Shown in pieces: positions 12,908 to 22,965 of a DNA stretch of 64,000 nt. This DNA is from Isoetes taiwanensis (Eukaryota > Streptophyta > Lycopodiopsida > Isoetales > Isoetaceae): positions 20,063,418 through 20,127,417 of the forward strand of contig JAJEKV010000010.1 in the NCBI GenBank assembly GCA_021234155.1, written 5' to 3'. The notes beneath the pieces were generated by a model that searched no databases, was not told where the DNA came from, and saw only the letters and a list, made by a program, of their open reading frames with translations. Both the position numbers and the translations under genes were made by a program. Position 1 is the first letter of the stretch; the number at the start of each line of letters is the position of its first letter.

Positions 12908-13030
12908 ATCTAGCATTATAACAGGGGGTTTTTTTTTCTGTTTTTGTACTGTTTTGTCTAAGGTTTTCATATGATTTGGTGGCCGTATTCATCCAGGTGT
13001 ACTAAATAGTATTTCTAGAGTGCACTTTTT
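12908..13030. repeat. Dispersed repeat, inverted relative to 16555-16690
   Basis: Reading this block forward and 16690-16555 as reverse complement gives the same order of landmarks: 'aggggg', T-rich tract, 'aaggttttcatatgatttgg/tggtg', 'gtactaa', and 'tctagagtgc'. Identity is moderate. The other copy carries a poly(T) run at its edge, so this may be a retroposed family. Confidence 0.6.
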
Positions 13031-13137
13031 TCTTAGCCGTTGATTTTAGAAAAGGGGGCAAATCCTGTGGTGGAGACTTCTTTTGTGGTGGGTGTGAATA
13101 TCCTCCCATTATTTTTAGGGTTGTTTTTAGGGTTGTG

Positions 13138-13485
13138 TGGATTAGGGCGATAATTGAGATCTTAGTTGAATGCCGCAGGGATGGGACCTTTGAGGCCTGT
13201 GTTGATGCCAGAAACTTCTCCAGGGCTATGTATGTTTATGGCCCCAAGATGATGTACCGAGATGATGGCATAGATATGACAGTAAGATGATGTACAGTGC
13301 TGATGGCGGAAAAACCTCTAGTAGATGTAGGTCAATCTTTGGATTCTATGGGTAATGCTTCCATACCCGTCTGTGCCTCTGGCCGGACCTGTTACTTTCT
13401 TGTCTTTCCGGACCAGTTGGTGCAGATCAGTGTAGACAGATCGGAGATCATGGATTTGATGGCACCATGGTTTGGTGCTTTGTGA
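13138..13485 (+). pseudogene. Unrecognised coding remnant with one in-frame stop
   Basis: One plus-strand frame is open from about 13138 to a TGA at 13286 and then to 13485. The stop lies within a local duplication of 'agatgatgtac..agatgatggc' type sequence (about 13249-13310). The second part reads DVGQSLDSMGNASIPV and then CYFLVFPDQLVQIS. I do not recognise the family. A 30-bp piece (13224-13253) recurs at 13852-13881. Confidence 0.3.
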
Positions 13486-14844
13486 GGCCTTCCGAGACTT
13501 AGCCCATAAGGGCATAGAAGGGTAGAACAGCCTTATAAGGTGGAACCTTTATGTGCCGAGCTACCTTTGGGTGAAAGGTCTTGGGGAAAGGTGAAAGGAG
13601 AGCTGGCTTTGTTTCTGCAATTACATGGATCTGGATCTCATGAATCTGGAGATCAAGATGTCTAGAGCTATGTTCCTTTTGTGTGCCAGCTCTCGTGGGG
13701 AGCTCAGATTCGTTTGAACTCAAGGTTGCATGGCGAGTTAATCCACCGTTTCTGCTGTCCATGTGGATTGTGACCATATTTCTCTTGTGGTCCTCTGTGG
13801 ACTAGCTGTGTGGACTAGCTGTTCGTCAAGTGCTGCTTTTACTGAGAGATCGCTATGTATGTTTATGGCCCCAAGATGATGTTGGAGCTGCTGGGTGTTC
13901 CAATGCTAGGTGTTCCAACAGGTAAATTCTGTGAAAATAATACGGAGTAAACAGACCGGATTTCAGCTGCCCAAGTTGTTCTTGCTGTTGAACGCATTTG
14001 TACAAGTTCAACTGACCTTGTGTGTACTGTGGGCGACATTCATGCCTGGCCTGGTTATGTACTGTAGGTACTGTAAGTTGGGATGCATTGTAGTTCTTTG
14101 AGAGTAACCTCACTGACAGTTGCTACCAACTTTTATGCAGGTTATGTTTACATTAGATGTTAGATCAAAACATAATGATCTTATTGAGCAGACTGTCAAC
14201 AAAATTAGAGCTTCTTTAAGTGAAACCTGTAGGCAGCGCAAGCTTTCTGTCTTCGCTAAGAAAATGGTGCGTCTTTGTGTTTCAACATCCGGGTCGTATT
14301 TTGGGGTTGATTTGTATTGAAGTTTGTTCGGTGTTATAGCACGAGGCAAAAAGCCACAAAATGCGATTCGTAACTAGTTCGCCATCCGAACACCACATTT
14401 GTTGGTCTACTCTCAAGGACTTGGTGGTGGCCAATGTTGAAGGACATTCCTTACTAGAGGAAGTTCTTCATATACCGCTATTGACAAGTGGAGCAGGGCA
14501 TGATGCGATGGCATTGGCTCACTTAACCCGGTAACACAGTCATGCAATTGGAATGTTGGTTCTGAAATGCATGTAATATTGTAAAAACTCTAGAAATTGC
14601 AATAACCCCATGCCCTTTGGTGTAATGCAGGTTGGAATCTTTGTCTGTTAGATGTAAAGTGGAGTGAGTCATTCACCTGCAGAATATGTGTCAGATACCG
14701 ATGTATGGGAAGCTGGAGAATCTCTCCTGCAGTTCTTGCAGATGAAAATTTGAAGGAAGTTTTTGGTCCAACATTGTATATATCGCAGATGTATATACTT
14801 CCTTTCAACGTAGAGATGGAATAGTTGTAATATATAAAAATGGA
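13486..14844. other. No supported gene
   Basis: Several short frames on both strands (for example 14120-14320 plus) lack recognisable domains. A 30-bp direct repeat of 13224-13253 starts near 13852. Confidence 0.4.
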
Positions 14845-15081
14845 AAAGTGGTTGAATTTTTAACCCATTCTGGAGCAGAGAAAGTGCTTCAAACTTATAA
14901 TGGAATGCCAATGCCAAATTGTCAACAACTTTTTCGGTTAAACTGGGCATCTTTTGGCATAGGGACAGGCGTGGTGATTCCCGATCCACATCATTCCATA
15001 TTTATTGGAGATCTTGCACCAGATGTTACAGATTATGTGCTTCTGGAAACAACCATTAGGGATTGCCCAACTTTGTTATAA
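14845..15081 (+). pseudogene. RBP45/47/UBP1-type RNA-binding protein fragment
   Basis: The frame matches the end of RRM1 and the start of RRM2 of the plant RBP45/RBP47 family of nuclear poly(A)/oligo-U binding proteins. Landmarks are VEFLTHSGAEKVLQTYNG, GMPMPN, FRLNWASFG, then HSIFIGDLAPDVTDY, where IFIGDL is the RNP2 motif of RRM2. After DYVLLET the family sequence is lost and a stop follows, consistent with a frameshift. The link between RRM1 and RRM2 is continuous, which favours a retroposed, intronless fragment. Neither the rest of RRM1 nor the third RRM is present. Confidence 0.75.
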
Positions 15082-15324
15082 AACTACTGTGACATTGCCA
15101 TAATTGTGGTTTTTCTAGAGAAGAATTCGCAATCTTGGCAGCTCGGGGATGATTATAAATCATATCTTGTTTTTGATCCTATGAATATTCTTATTTGTGG
15201 ATACAGCACATGTTACCATATGCACTAGCATATGCATATGCATGACAATGTGCAGTTTACAATAGAAGGGGGTATTTATTTTGATAGTTGATTTTCTTGA
15301 ACTAGTGGTACTGTTGCGTTAGTT

Positions 15325-15648
15325 AGGGCCCAAAGGGCCCAAAATTTTTTTTAATATAACAATCAACACACAACTACTATAAACATTATTAACACAAACC
15401 ATTGCATTTAACACATTTTAATTAAAACCCCCCTTAAACCCCCTTTGGTTTGGGTGCATATTCACACGGGGGGTTACGTAGGGCAGCGAGAGCCCCAAAA
15501 ATATATTTACAATACATGTATAAAATTAACACCATTAAGTATATACTCTCAAACGTTATAGTATTTTACAAATCTCAATATACAGTATATAAAAACTTGT
15601 ACATGCATACCCCACAAATGAGGATCGCTATGTAGGGTCCAGATCAAG
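15325..15648. repeat. P/Q repeat copy 2 (inverted P then Q)
   Basis: P is in reverse complement relative to copy 1 (gggcccaaagggccc end at the left, 'cacggggggttacg' near 15465), followed directly by Q in the same orientation as copy 1. Compared with copy 1, Q is flipped relative to P. No Penelope RT flanks this copy. Confidence 0.8.
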
Positions 15649-16502
15649 GAACAAAGGCATAAGATTCAGAAAGATCTTTCATTTTGGCTGAAATGCAGGC
15701 TTGGTTTTTAAAAATACATGAATAAGGGCAAGGTTTATCTGCCACAGATGTATCTACTCCCGCTATATACCTGCCATGGTCTTTGCTGATGCAGGTTGAG
15801 GCAATGCATCATAATTTAAACAAGGAAAATGAATTGATCAACGAACCTGTGGCCTGAAGAATCGATGACTCCATAACAGCCTGCAAAAGCCCTTTCCTGG
15901 CAAACTCTCAGAATGAATATGTAGCCCATCTCAAAAATCCCTGAGCCAGGATTGAACCGGGATTGCCCCTGAAAGAAATAGTGCAGGCTGCTGGATTAGA
16001 GAGGAAGGCTGCCGGATCCAGTGCAGACTGCCGGATTACAGCAGTTGAAGATGATTCAGATCGAATCTAAAGGAGGAGTTAACCCCTTTGGTGAAGATCC
16101 CTGGTTTGCCGACTTATAACCTGGTTGCCGACTTTAGTCTAATACGTTGTCTGCCGAGACTCCACAATATAAATATCTAGCATAACCAAATCCTTCACAA
16201 CCAAATCCTTCTCTCCATGCGATTTAGAAATTCGTCCATTCGAACATCTGGAAGGAGAGTTTGCCCCAACCCATATGAAGCAGAGATAGGCGGCTTCAAC
16301 TCCTCCAAGCCACGCCTAACCCTACTTTGCTCCTTTGCAGGAAAACGTTCCTTGCAAAATAATAACACTGGCCGATTTGTATCACTGCAAATCGAGGATG
16401 CGCAGATGCCTTCCCTGCCTTCCGACTGACCAAACAAATCCTTTACCCTAACGTAGGCTGTAATAAACCCTAAAGTTAAGCTATCGAGCCTTGCATGCCT
16501 TC
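15649..16502. other. No supported gene
   Basis: Includes a small local repetition of 'gctg/ccggat' phrases around 15985-16040. The opposing frames at 16195-16437 are not recognised. Confidence 0.4.
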
Positions 16503-16690
16503 AAATATTTTTTTTTTTTTTAACATGGGGCCAAACCATTGGCAATTGCCATAAAAAAACATGAAACTGTATGCGCACTCTAGATGTACGCATTAGTACA
16601 TCCATGAGATTACACCACCAAATCATATAAAAACCTTAGGGAAAAAAGTATAAAAATACAAAAACAACCCCCTATTATTATGCTACATAT
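16503..16690 (-). repeat. Dispersed repeat with poly(A) tail on the minus strand
   Basis: A run of about 15 T at 16506-16520 would be a poly(A) tail on the minus strand. The adjoining 16540-16690 matches 12908-13030 in inverted orientation. A SINE- or LINE-tail-like family is possible, but no promoter boxes or RT were recognised. Confidence 0.5.
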
Positions 16691-18112
16691 TTATGAAACT
16701 AACCTCAAACCAAGGTAGATAGATGTTGCACCAATATGAACTGCATGAAAAGCCCATTGAATAGGGATGAGCTTCGTTTCTTTGCGCCTCGAATAACCAC
16801 GAAGTGGTAGAGCGGTCTGCAATAAGGAACCAAAGCAGAGGATTGCTTGCAGAAAAATTAAGGGGAAGATCTGCCGGACACGAGCTCAGTATAACATGTC
16901 AAATATAGTGCTGCGCACGAGGGATTGCCCTCTGGTGGCCCTATATTTCCATGTTCTTTTTTTGTTCGATCATAACAAACATATCTAATTCCATTTTTTT
17001 ATTGTAGCAGGGTAAGCAGATACCCAGGAACTTACACAGCTCATAACACAAAGTGTCTAAATGTTGCTCAACAGATAAGGCCTGTAATTTTTCTTGCTGG
17101 AACCTTGCCATCAACAATTAAGTCTTTTATAGCCAGCATAGCTCATAGAGCATGCGACCTCCATACGTTCCTTAACTTTGAACTTAGCTAGATTCAAACA
17201 TTGGACTTAGCTAGATATGCTTCTATTTCTAGGCCAACTAGGTAAGAGCTGAATTTTTTCTAAGAGCTGGAGTAAAACTTTGCTTATGGAATATATTTTT
17301 TCCTTAAACCCCTGTCCTCACAGGTTCTAAGGATCTAACTGCTATTGGCCATTGGATCAGAGAGTGGTTATATCGCATAACCTCACGAATATTCTTATCA
17401 AAAGTATATTCCAGTGATTAATAAAATAACCTCCCGAATATTCCTTTTTTAAAGAATATTCTTACTGTGTTCGCATTCCATAGCTCCGTCGCTCTGCACC
17501 GACATGGCGATCTTCCGCTCTTTCGGCGATCTTCAGCTCGGTGACATCTTCTTGGCAGTGGTAAGCTTCTGGCATCAAAGTTTACAGGCCCAACTAATCT
17601 TTTCTCTGATGATGCCTTGAAAATAATTCGCCCCAAACAGGGAAAATTTCAAATAGTTTGCAGCAGGCTTACACTGAACAGGGCAAAAAATATTCGTAAA
17701 CAGGACAATATTTCGAAGCAGGCTGATGTCGATAGTTTCTTTCAAATAGGAAAAAGTTTCTGAGTACTTCGACGGTTTCTTCATGCATAGCTACCTGTAG
17801 AAGATGGGTCGCACCTACATCTCCTAATCTGGCAGCATATCTGGTCATTACAGAGAACCAAAGTGGGTTGCATTCATCAACTTGAAACCCGTTCTTTGAT
17901 AACTGCATGGTATCCCACTACAAACTCTGACTAAAGGACGTGCATCCTAGGCTAAAGCCATCCCTTTACAAGGCCGCTCTCCTAGCCTAGCAAAAATCAT
18001 GTTTCTGATCATTGCTTAAGCCCAGAAAAATCCCTGCTTATGTTCACGATTTCTTCTTATGTTTTGCTTGGTTTTTTTTTCTTGTTTCTGCCATAGCTAA
18101 CAATTTAAAAAA
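16691..18112. other. No supported gene
   Basis: A minus-strand frame at 17669-17908 (79 codons) is the longest; it looks protein-like but I do not recognise it. The rest is AT-rich spacer. Confidence 0.4.
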
Positions 18113-18766
18113 GCTTGTTTCTACCATAGCTAACCCATTACTGCCCATTTCTGCTGACACCTAACAGAACCTGCTCGGACATGGATTTAAAGGAGGTCAA
18201 CCCTCCTCTCTCGGGGATCATGGAAAATAACCCACTCGGCCTGCATCCTCGAGGATTATTTCCCATAATCCCCTCAAGGGGAGGGTTAACCTCCTCTTTA
18301 TATCAAACAATGGAAGTTACGTGCTCGTAGCAAGAAGAGCCGAAGTAGAAATCTGAGAAGCAAGAGATGTTTTCTGTCATTAGCTTTGGGAAGGAAAACC
18401 GGGATCTTGGTTACGAGAAGATCATCTTCAACATCACGTACAACGGCTAGTTAGATGTAACCAACCCAACATAACGTGTGTAGTAATCTGCTTAAATGTT
18501 GGACAAATCTGAAGAGTGTAACATTTATCTTCAATCACTCCTATTTGCTAACATTGGAAGATCTTATCTTCTCGTTCTTCCAACATATAAGGTAAAATGC
18601 TAGTTATATTTTTAAATTTATATGGAGGTGAACGTGGAGGAGATGATTAATGTAAAGTAGGTGTAGGCTCGATAGGCTAGTTTTGTAGAAATTCTAATTG
18701 GCCACACATGCAAGAAAGCCAATTTGAGGGTCCATACATGGTAAAAAAACATCTCTTCAAAACACA
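18113..18766 (-). repeat. Displaced end of 5.1-kb repeat copy B, inverted
   Basis: The reverse complement matches copy A from about 8020 to 8608, including the 'gtccgagcaggttctgttag' region and the 'aagagatgtttttttaccat' region. It abuts the LINE 5' side at 18767. In copy B the same LINE abuts the corresponding point at 53415. Together they are the two flanks of one LINE insertion, now in opposite orientation and 35 kb apart. Confidence 0.85.
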
Positions 18767-19677
18767 CCGCGCTCATGGCCATACTAGTGGAGTCAGAGAA
18801 AAGGAGTTATTATCTCAGATCAAGGCTATAGAAACTGTAAAAGTTACTGAAGCCAAGGTGAAGGCAGGGTTGCAGTGGTTCAAGGACGGAGATAGATGTA
18901 CCCGGTTCTTTTTTGCGTCTGCAAGAAGAAGGAAACTCGCCACTTCAATGCATTCTTTGGTGTTGCCAGATGGCGCTCTTATCTCCGATCCGGTGAATCT
19001 TAAGCAGTATCTTCATCATCACTTTTCTTCATTCTTTGCACGACACCCATTGCCCTTTCAGAAGGACATGCAATTGGCCGTGTTGACTAAGGTGCGTCGC
19101 ATTGTTTCTGAAGAGCAAGATTGCTTCTTGAGTCGAATATCGTGAAGGAGGACTTAAAAGCAGCTATGGCTCTCTTGAAAAGCTTTCAGAAGTGTTGGGA
19201 CTGGTTGGAGGATGACATATATGATGCCTTTTGTGAGTTTCAATTGCCGAGGCTGAGAATCTTCGTAATGCTAAGCTATTATTAGACACATTCTCCTTAG
19301 CATCAGGAGTTCTTGTAGGGTGGCAAAAATGTACAGCTTTGTGGACGTTGGACAGTCCCATCCCTCCCTGTATTTTGGACTATCCATGGAAGATTCTTCT
19401 ACATGGCAATACCACAAAGTTGCTTGGTATCCCAGTTGGAATTCACGTCTCTGCTTCAGATGCTTGGGATGAAATCATTAATGGGTTGCAAAAGCACTTA
19501 TTTTGGTGGAATACAGCTAAACTATCCATGCCCGGTAGAATCACTGTGGCTAAATGTGTTCTTAGTAATACTCATGTCTACATGGCGTCTGTTCTATTAG
19601 CTCTACAGTGTAAGATGGAAGGAGATTGTGCGTATCGTCAGAAATTTTATTTGGGGTGGAAATGAGTTAGGAGCGGT
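18767..19677 (+). pseudogene. L1-type LINE ORF2, 5' part (RT core deleted)
   Basis: The frame contains the plant L1 linker between endonuclease and RT: QWFKDGDRCTRFFFASARRRK and later LHHHFSSFFARH. A frame change follows near 19145. Next comes a late-RT segment with LLGIPVG, FWWNTAKLSMPGRITVAKCVL and YRQKFYLGW. The catalytic F/YxDD part of RT is absent, so an internal deletion removed the core. The frame is cut at 19677 by the copia LTR after GCGGT. The continuation (VKVAWAKCIRPKAAGGLGML) is found on the minus strand from 54569 downward. The element is non-functional. Confidence 0.85.
19673..19677. other. Copia target-site duplication, left half (GCGGT)
   Basis: The five bases abutting TGTTAGAA of the LTR. 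Its partner ACCGC (the reverse complement) abuts the other LTR at 54565-54569. In a normal insertion the two would be direct repeats flanking one element; here they are inverted because the halves face opposite ways. Confidence 0.85.
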
Positions 19678-20269
19678 TGTTAGAAATAAGCAGTGAATAG
19701 AACCAATATCATGTAACAATGTTAGATTTTCTTAGATTGATAATCATCTATGTGTAAGAAACACCTCACTCTAATAGCACAAGATGATTTAATATTCAAC
19801 TCAACAAAAAACCAATTGTATAACACTAGCCAAGTCACTTCTTCAACTTATCATTAACATTGGCAATTATGACCATTGGAAATAATCTTAGCATTACTGT
19901 TCATATGAGATCGATGAGGATACTGTAGCTTCAAACTTCAAACAGATCATTCAATCTCAAATCGATTCATACCTGCTTCCCGATTGCTCCTGCTAATTTC
20001 CAATGAATAGTCAACCTCTGTATTACATCTTTATTTATCTTTGCAGTCCGACGGTCAAGCCAGACCGCCGATTGGCTCTTCATGTCTTCGTCATACTGAA
20101 TCGATTCATTTGAACCGAAATTGGCTCCATTGACAGGTGCTTTAGGTACTCAATCTTCATCATCGGATCTTAGGTGCTTTAGGTGCTTTAGGTGCTATCT
20201 CAACTTTCTCACCTGTCACAGAATTTCCTTGAATATTTTCCCATCTCAATTATGGCATGAATTCTAACA
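19678..20269 (-). mobile_element. 3' LTR of split copia element
   Basis: The LTR is bounded by TGTTAGAA and TTCTAACA and is 592 bp long. It matches the LTR at 54570-55152 in reverse complement with only a few substitutions plus one extra 9-bp unit (taggtgctt, three copies here and two there, near 20170-20200). The reverse strand upstream carries the polypurine tract ATGAAAGGGGAA at 20270-20281. Confidence 0.9.
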
Positions 20270-20534
20270 TTCCCCTTTCATGTCATAATTCAGGCATCTC
20301 TACAGCTCATAGCAGTTGATAATTTTTGAAGTCCTCTTCCAACTTAATGCCTTGGTCATTATGTCAGCAAGTTGATCTTCTGATCTTACATACTTTAATT
20401 GAATAAATCCCTTATTCACCATGTCCCTGATATAGTGCATCTCCATTTCGATATGTTTGGTCCTCTCGTGCAACACAGGGTTTTTTGTCATTGCAATACA
20501 ACTTTGATTGTCACAAAATAATTCTGTGCTGTCT
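20270..20534 (-). pseudogene. Copia RNase H C-terminus and polypurine tract
   Basis: Read from the satellite junction toward the LTR, the frame gives STELFCDNQSCIAMTKNPV, then HERTKHIEMEMHYIRD and ADIMTKALS. These are the last two RNase H landmarks of Ty1/copia pol. It is the missing C-terminal end of the pol at 57879-59196, which stops at LLEELEI. The join is interrupted at 20535 by satellite DNA. The polypurine tract sits just before the LTR. Confidence 0.9.
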
Positions 20535-22965
20535 TCTTGTTATTTTGCTACATATTCTAAACGAGGTGCACCCTGGACTACCACAGTCGTCGGATCTGTC
20601 AATCCTATGGCCCAGACTGTATGTTGGAGCTTCTTGACACCTCTCGTTTGATTATGCTCAATTATGATTGGGGGCCTATGATTTTAAGATGTCGAATCTG
20701 AGTTTGCCTAAGGTTTTGATGGTATATCGAGCCTCTCTATACGGTGAAATACTGAGGATTCGAACCTCTACCAAAATAACTCAATGTCCTAATATCGACT
20801 ACTTTAACCAATCTAACCGGTGAGCTAATGTGACTATTTTTATCTTAAATCTATGTTTTTTTTATAATAACCCATTGAATTGTTTTAGGGATATGGTCTA
20901 TGGTTTCAAGAATTATATCTATATCAAATCCCCCTGGAACCCCCTGTTATTTTGCTACATATTCTAAACGAGGTGCACCCTGGACTACCACAGTCGTCGG
21001 ATCTGTCAATCCTATGGCCCAGACTGTATGTTGGAGCTTCTTGACACCTCTCGTTTCGATTATGCTCAATTATGATTGGGGACGCCTATGATTTTAAGAT
21101 GTCGAATACGAGTTTGCCTAAGGTTTTGATGGTATATCGAGCCTCTATACGGTGAAATACGGGGATTCGAACCTCTACCAAAATAACTCAATGTCCTAAT
21201 ACGACTACTTTAACCAATCTAACCAGTGAGCTAATGTGACTATTTTTTATCTTAAATCTATGTTTTTTTTATAATAACCCATTGAATTGTTTTAGGGATA
21301 TGGTCTATGGTTTCAAGAATTATATCTATATCAAATCCCCCTGGAACCCCCTGTTATTTTGCTACATATTCTAAACGAGGTGCACCCTGGACTACCACAG
21401 TCGTCGGATCTGTCAATCCTATGGCCCAGACTGTATGTTGGAGCTTCTTGACACCTCTCGTTTCGATTATGCTCAATTATGATTGGGGACGCCTATGATT
21501 TTAAGATGTCGAATACGAGTTTGCCTAAGGTTTTGATGGTATATCGAGCCTCTATACGATTGAAATACGGGATTGAACCTCTACCAAAATAACTCAATGT
21601 CCTAATATCGACTACTTTAACCAATCTAACCGGTGAGCTAATGTGACTATTTTTTTATCTTAAATCTATGTTTTTTATAATAACCCATTGAATTGTTTTA
21701 GGGATATGGTCTATGGTTTCAAGAATTATATCTATATCAAATCCCCACGAACCCCCTGTTATTTTGCTACATATTCTAAGCGAGGTGCACCCGGACTACC
21801 ACGATTCGTCGGATGCATCAATCCTATGGCCCGAATCGTATGTTGGAGCTTCTTGACACCTCTCGTTTGATTATGCTCAATTATGATTGGGGGCGCCTAT
21901 GATTTTAAGATGTCGAATCTGAGTTTGCCTAAGGTTTTGATGGTATATCGAGCCTCTATACGGTGAAATCTGGGGATTGAACCTCTACCAAAATAACTCA
22001 ATGTCCTAATACGACTACTTTAACCAATCTAACGGTGAGCTAATGTGACTATTTTTTTATCTTAAATCTATGTTTTTATAATAACCCATTGAATTGTTTT
22101 AGGGATATGGTCTATGGTTTCAAGAATTATATCTATATCAAATCCCCACGGAACCCCACGTTATTTTGCTACATATTCTAAACGAGGTGCACCACTGGAC
22201 TACCACGGTCGTCGGATCTGTCAATCCTATGGCCCGCATCGTATGTTGGAGCTTCTTGACACCTCTCGTTTGATTATGCTCAATTATGATTGGGGGCGCC
22301 TATGATTTTAAGATGTCGAATCTGAGTTTGCCTAAGGTTTTGATGGTATATCGAGCCTCTATCACGGTGAAATCTGGGGATTTGAACCTCTACCAAAATA
22401 ACTCAATGTCCTAATCGACTACTTTAACCAATCTAACCCGGTGAGCTAATGTGACTATTTTTTATCTTAAATCTATGTTTTTTTATAATAACCCATTGAA
22501 TTGTTTTAGGGATATGGTCTATGGTTTCAAGAATTATATCTATATCAAATCCCCACGGAACCCCCTGTTATTTTGCTACATATTCTAAGCGAGGTGCACC
22601 ACGGACTACCCGGTCGTCGGATCGTCAATCCTATGGCCCGGTATGTTGGAGCTTCTTGACACCTCTCGTTTTCGATTATGCTCAATTATGATTGGGGGCG
22701 CCTATGATTTTAAGATGTCGAATCTGAGTTTGCCTAAGGTTTTGATGGTATATCGAGCCTCTCTCACGGTGAAATAGGGGATTGAACCTCTACCAAAATA
22801 ACTCAATGTCTATCGACTAAACCAATCTAACGGTGAGCTAATGTGACTATTTTTTATCTTAAATCTATGTTTTATAATAACCCATTGAATTGTTTTAGGG
22901 ATATGGTCTAATAAATTATATCTATATCAAATCCCCACAGGAGTTATTTTTGCTACATATATTTT
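20535..22965 (-). repeat. Satellite array, reverse orientation, about 6 monomers
   Basis: Tandem monomers of about 400-410 bp (for example starts near 20545, 20950, 21360, 21760, 22165 and 22570). In this orientation each begins 'tgttattttgctacatat' and reads through 'cctatgattttaagatg' to 'gtctatggtttcaag'. It abuts copia sequence at 20535. Taken in the copia sense strand, the orientation is the same as that of the array at 59197. Confidence 0.95.

Noticed and set aside
17669-17908. Possible PPR-type exon on the minus strand
   Set aside because: The helix spacing and typical PPR residues are absent and it could not be extended in either direction.
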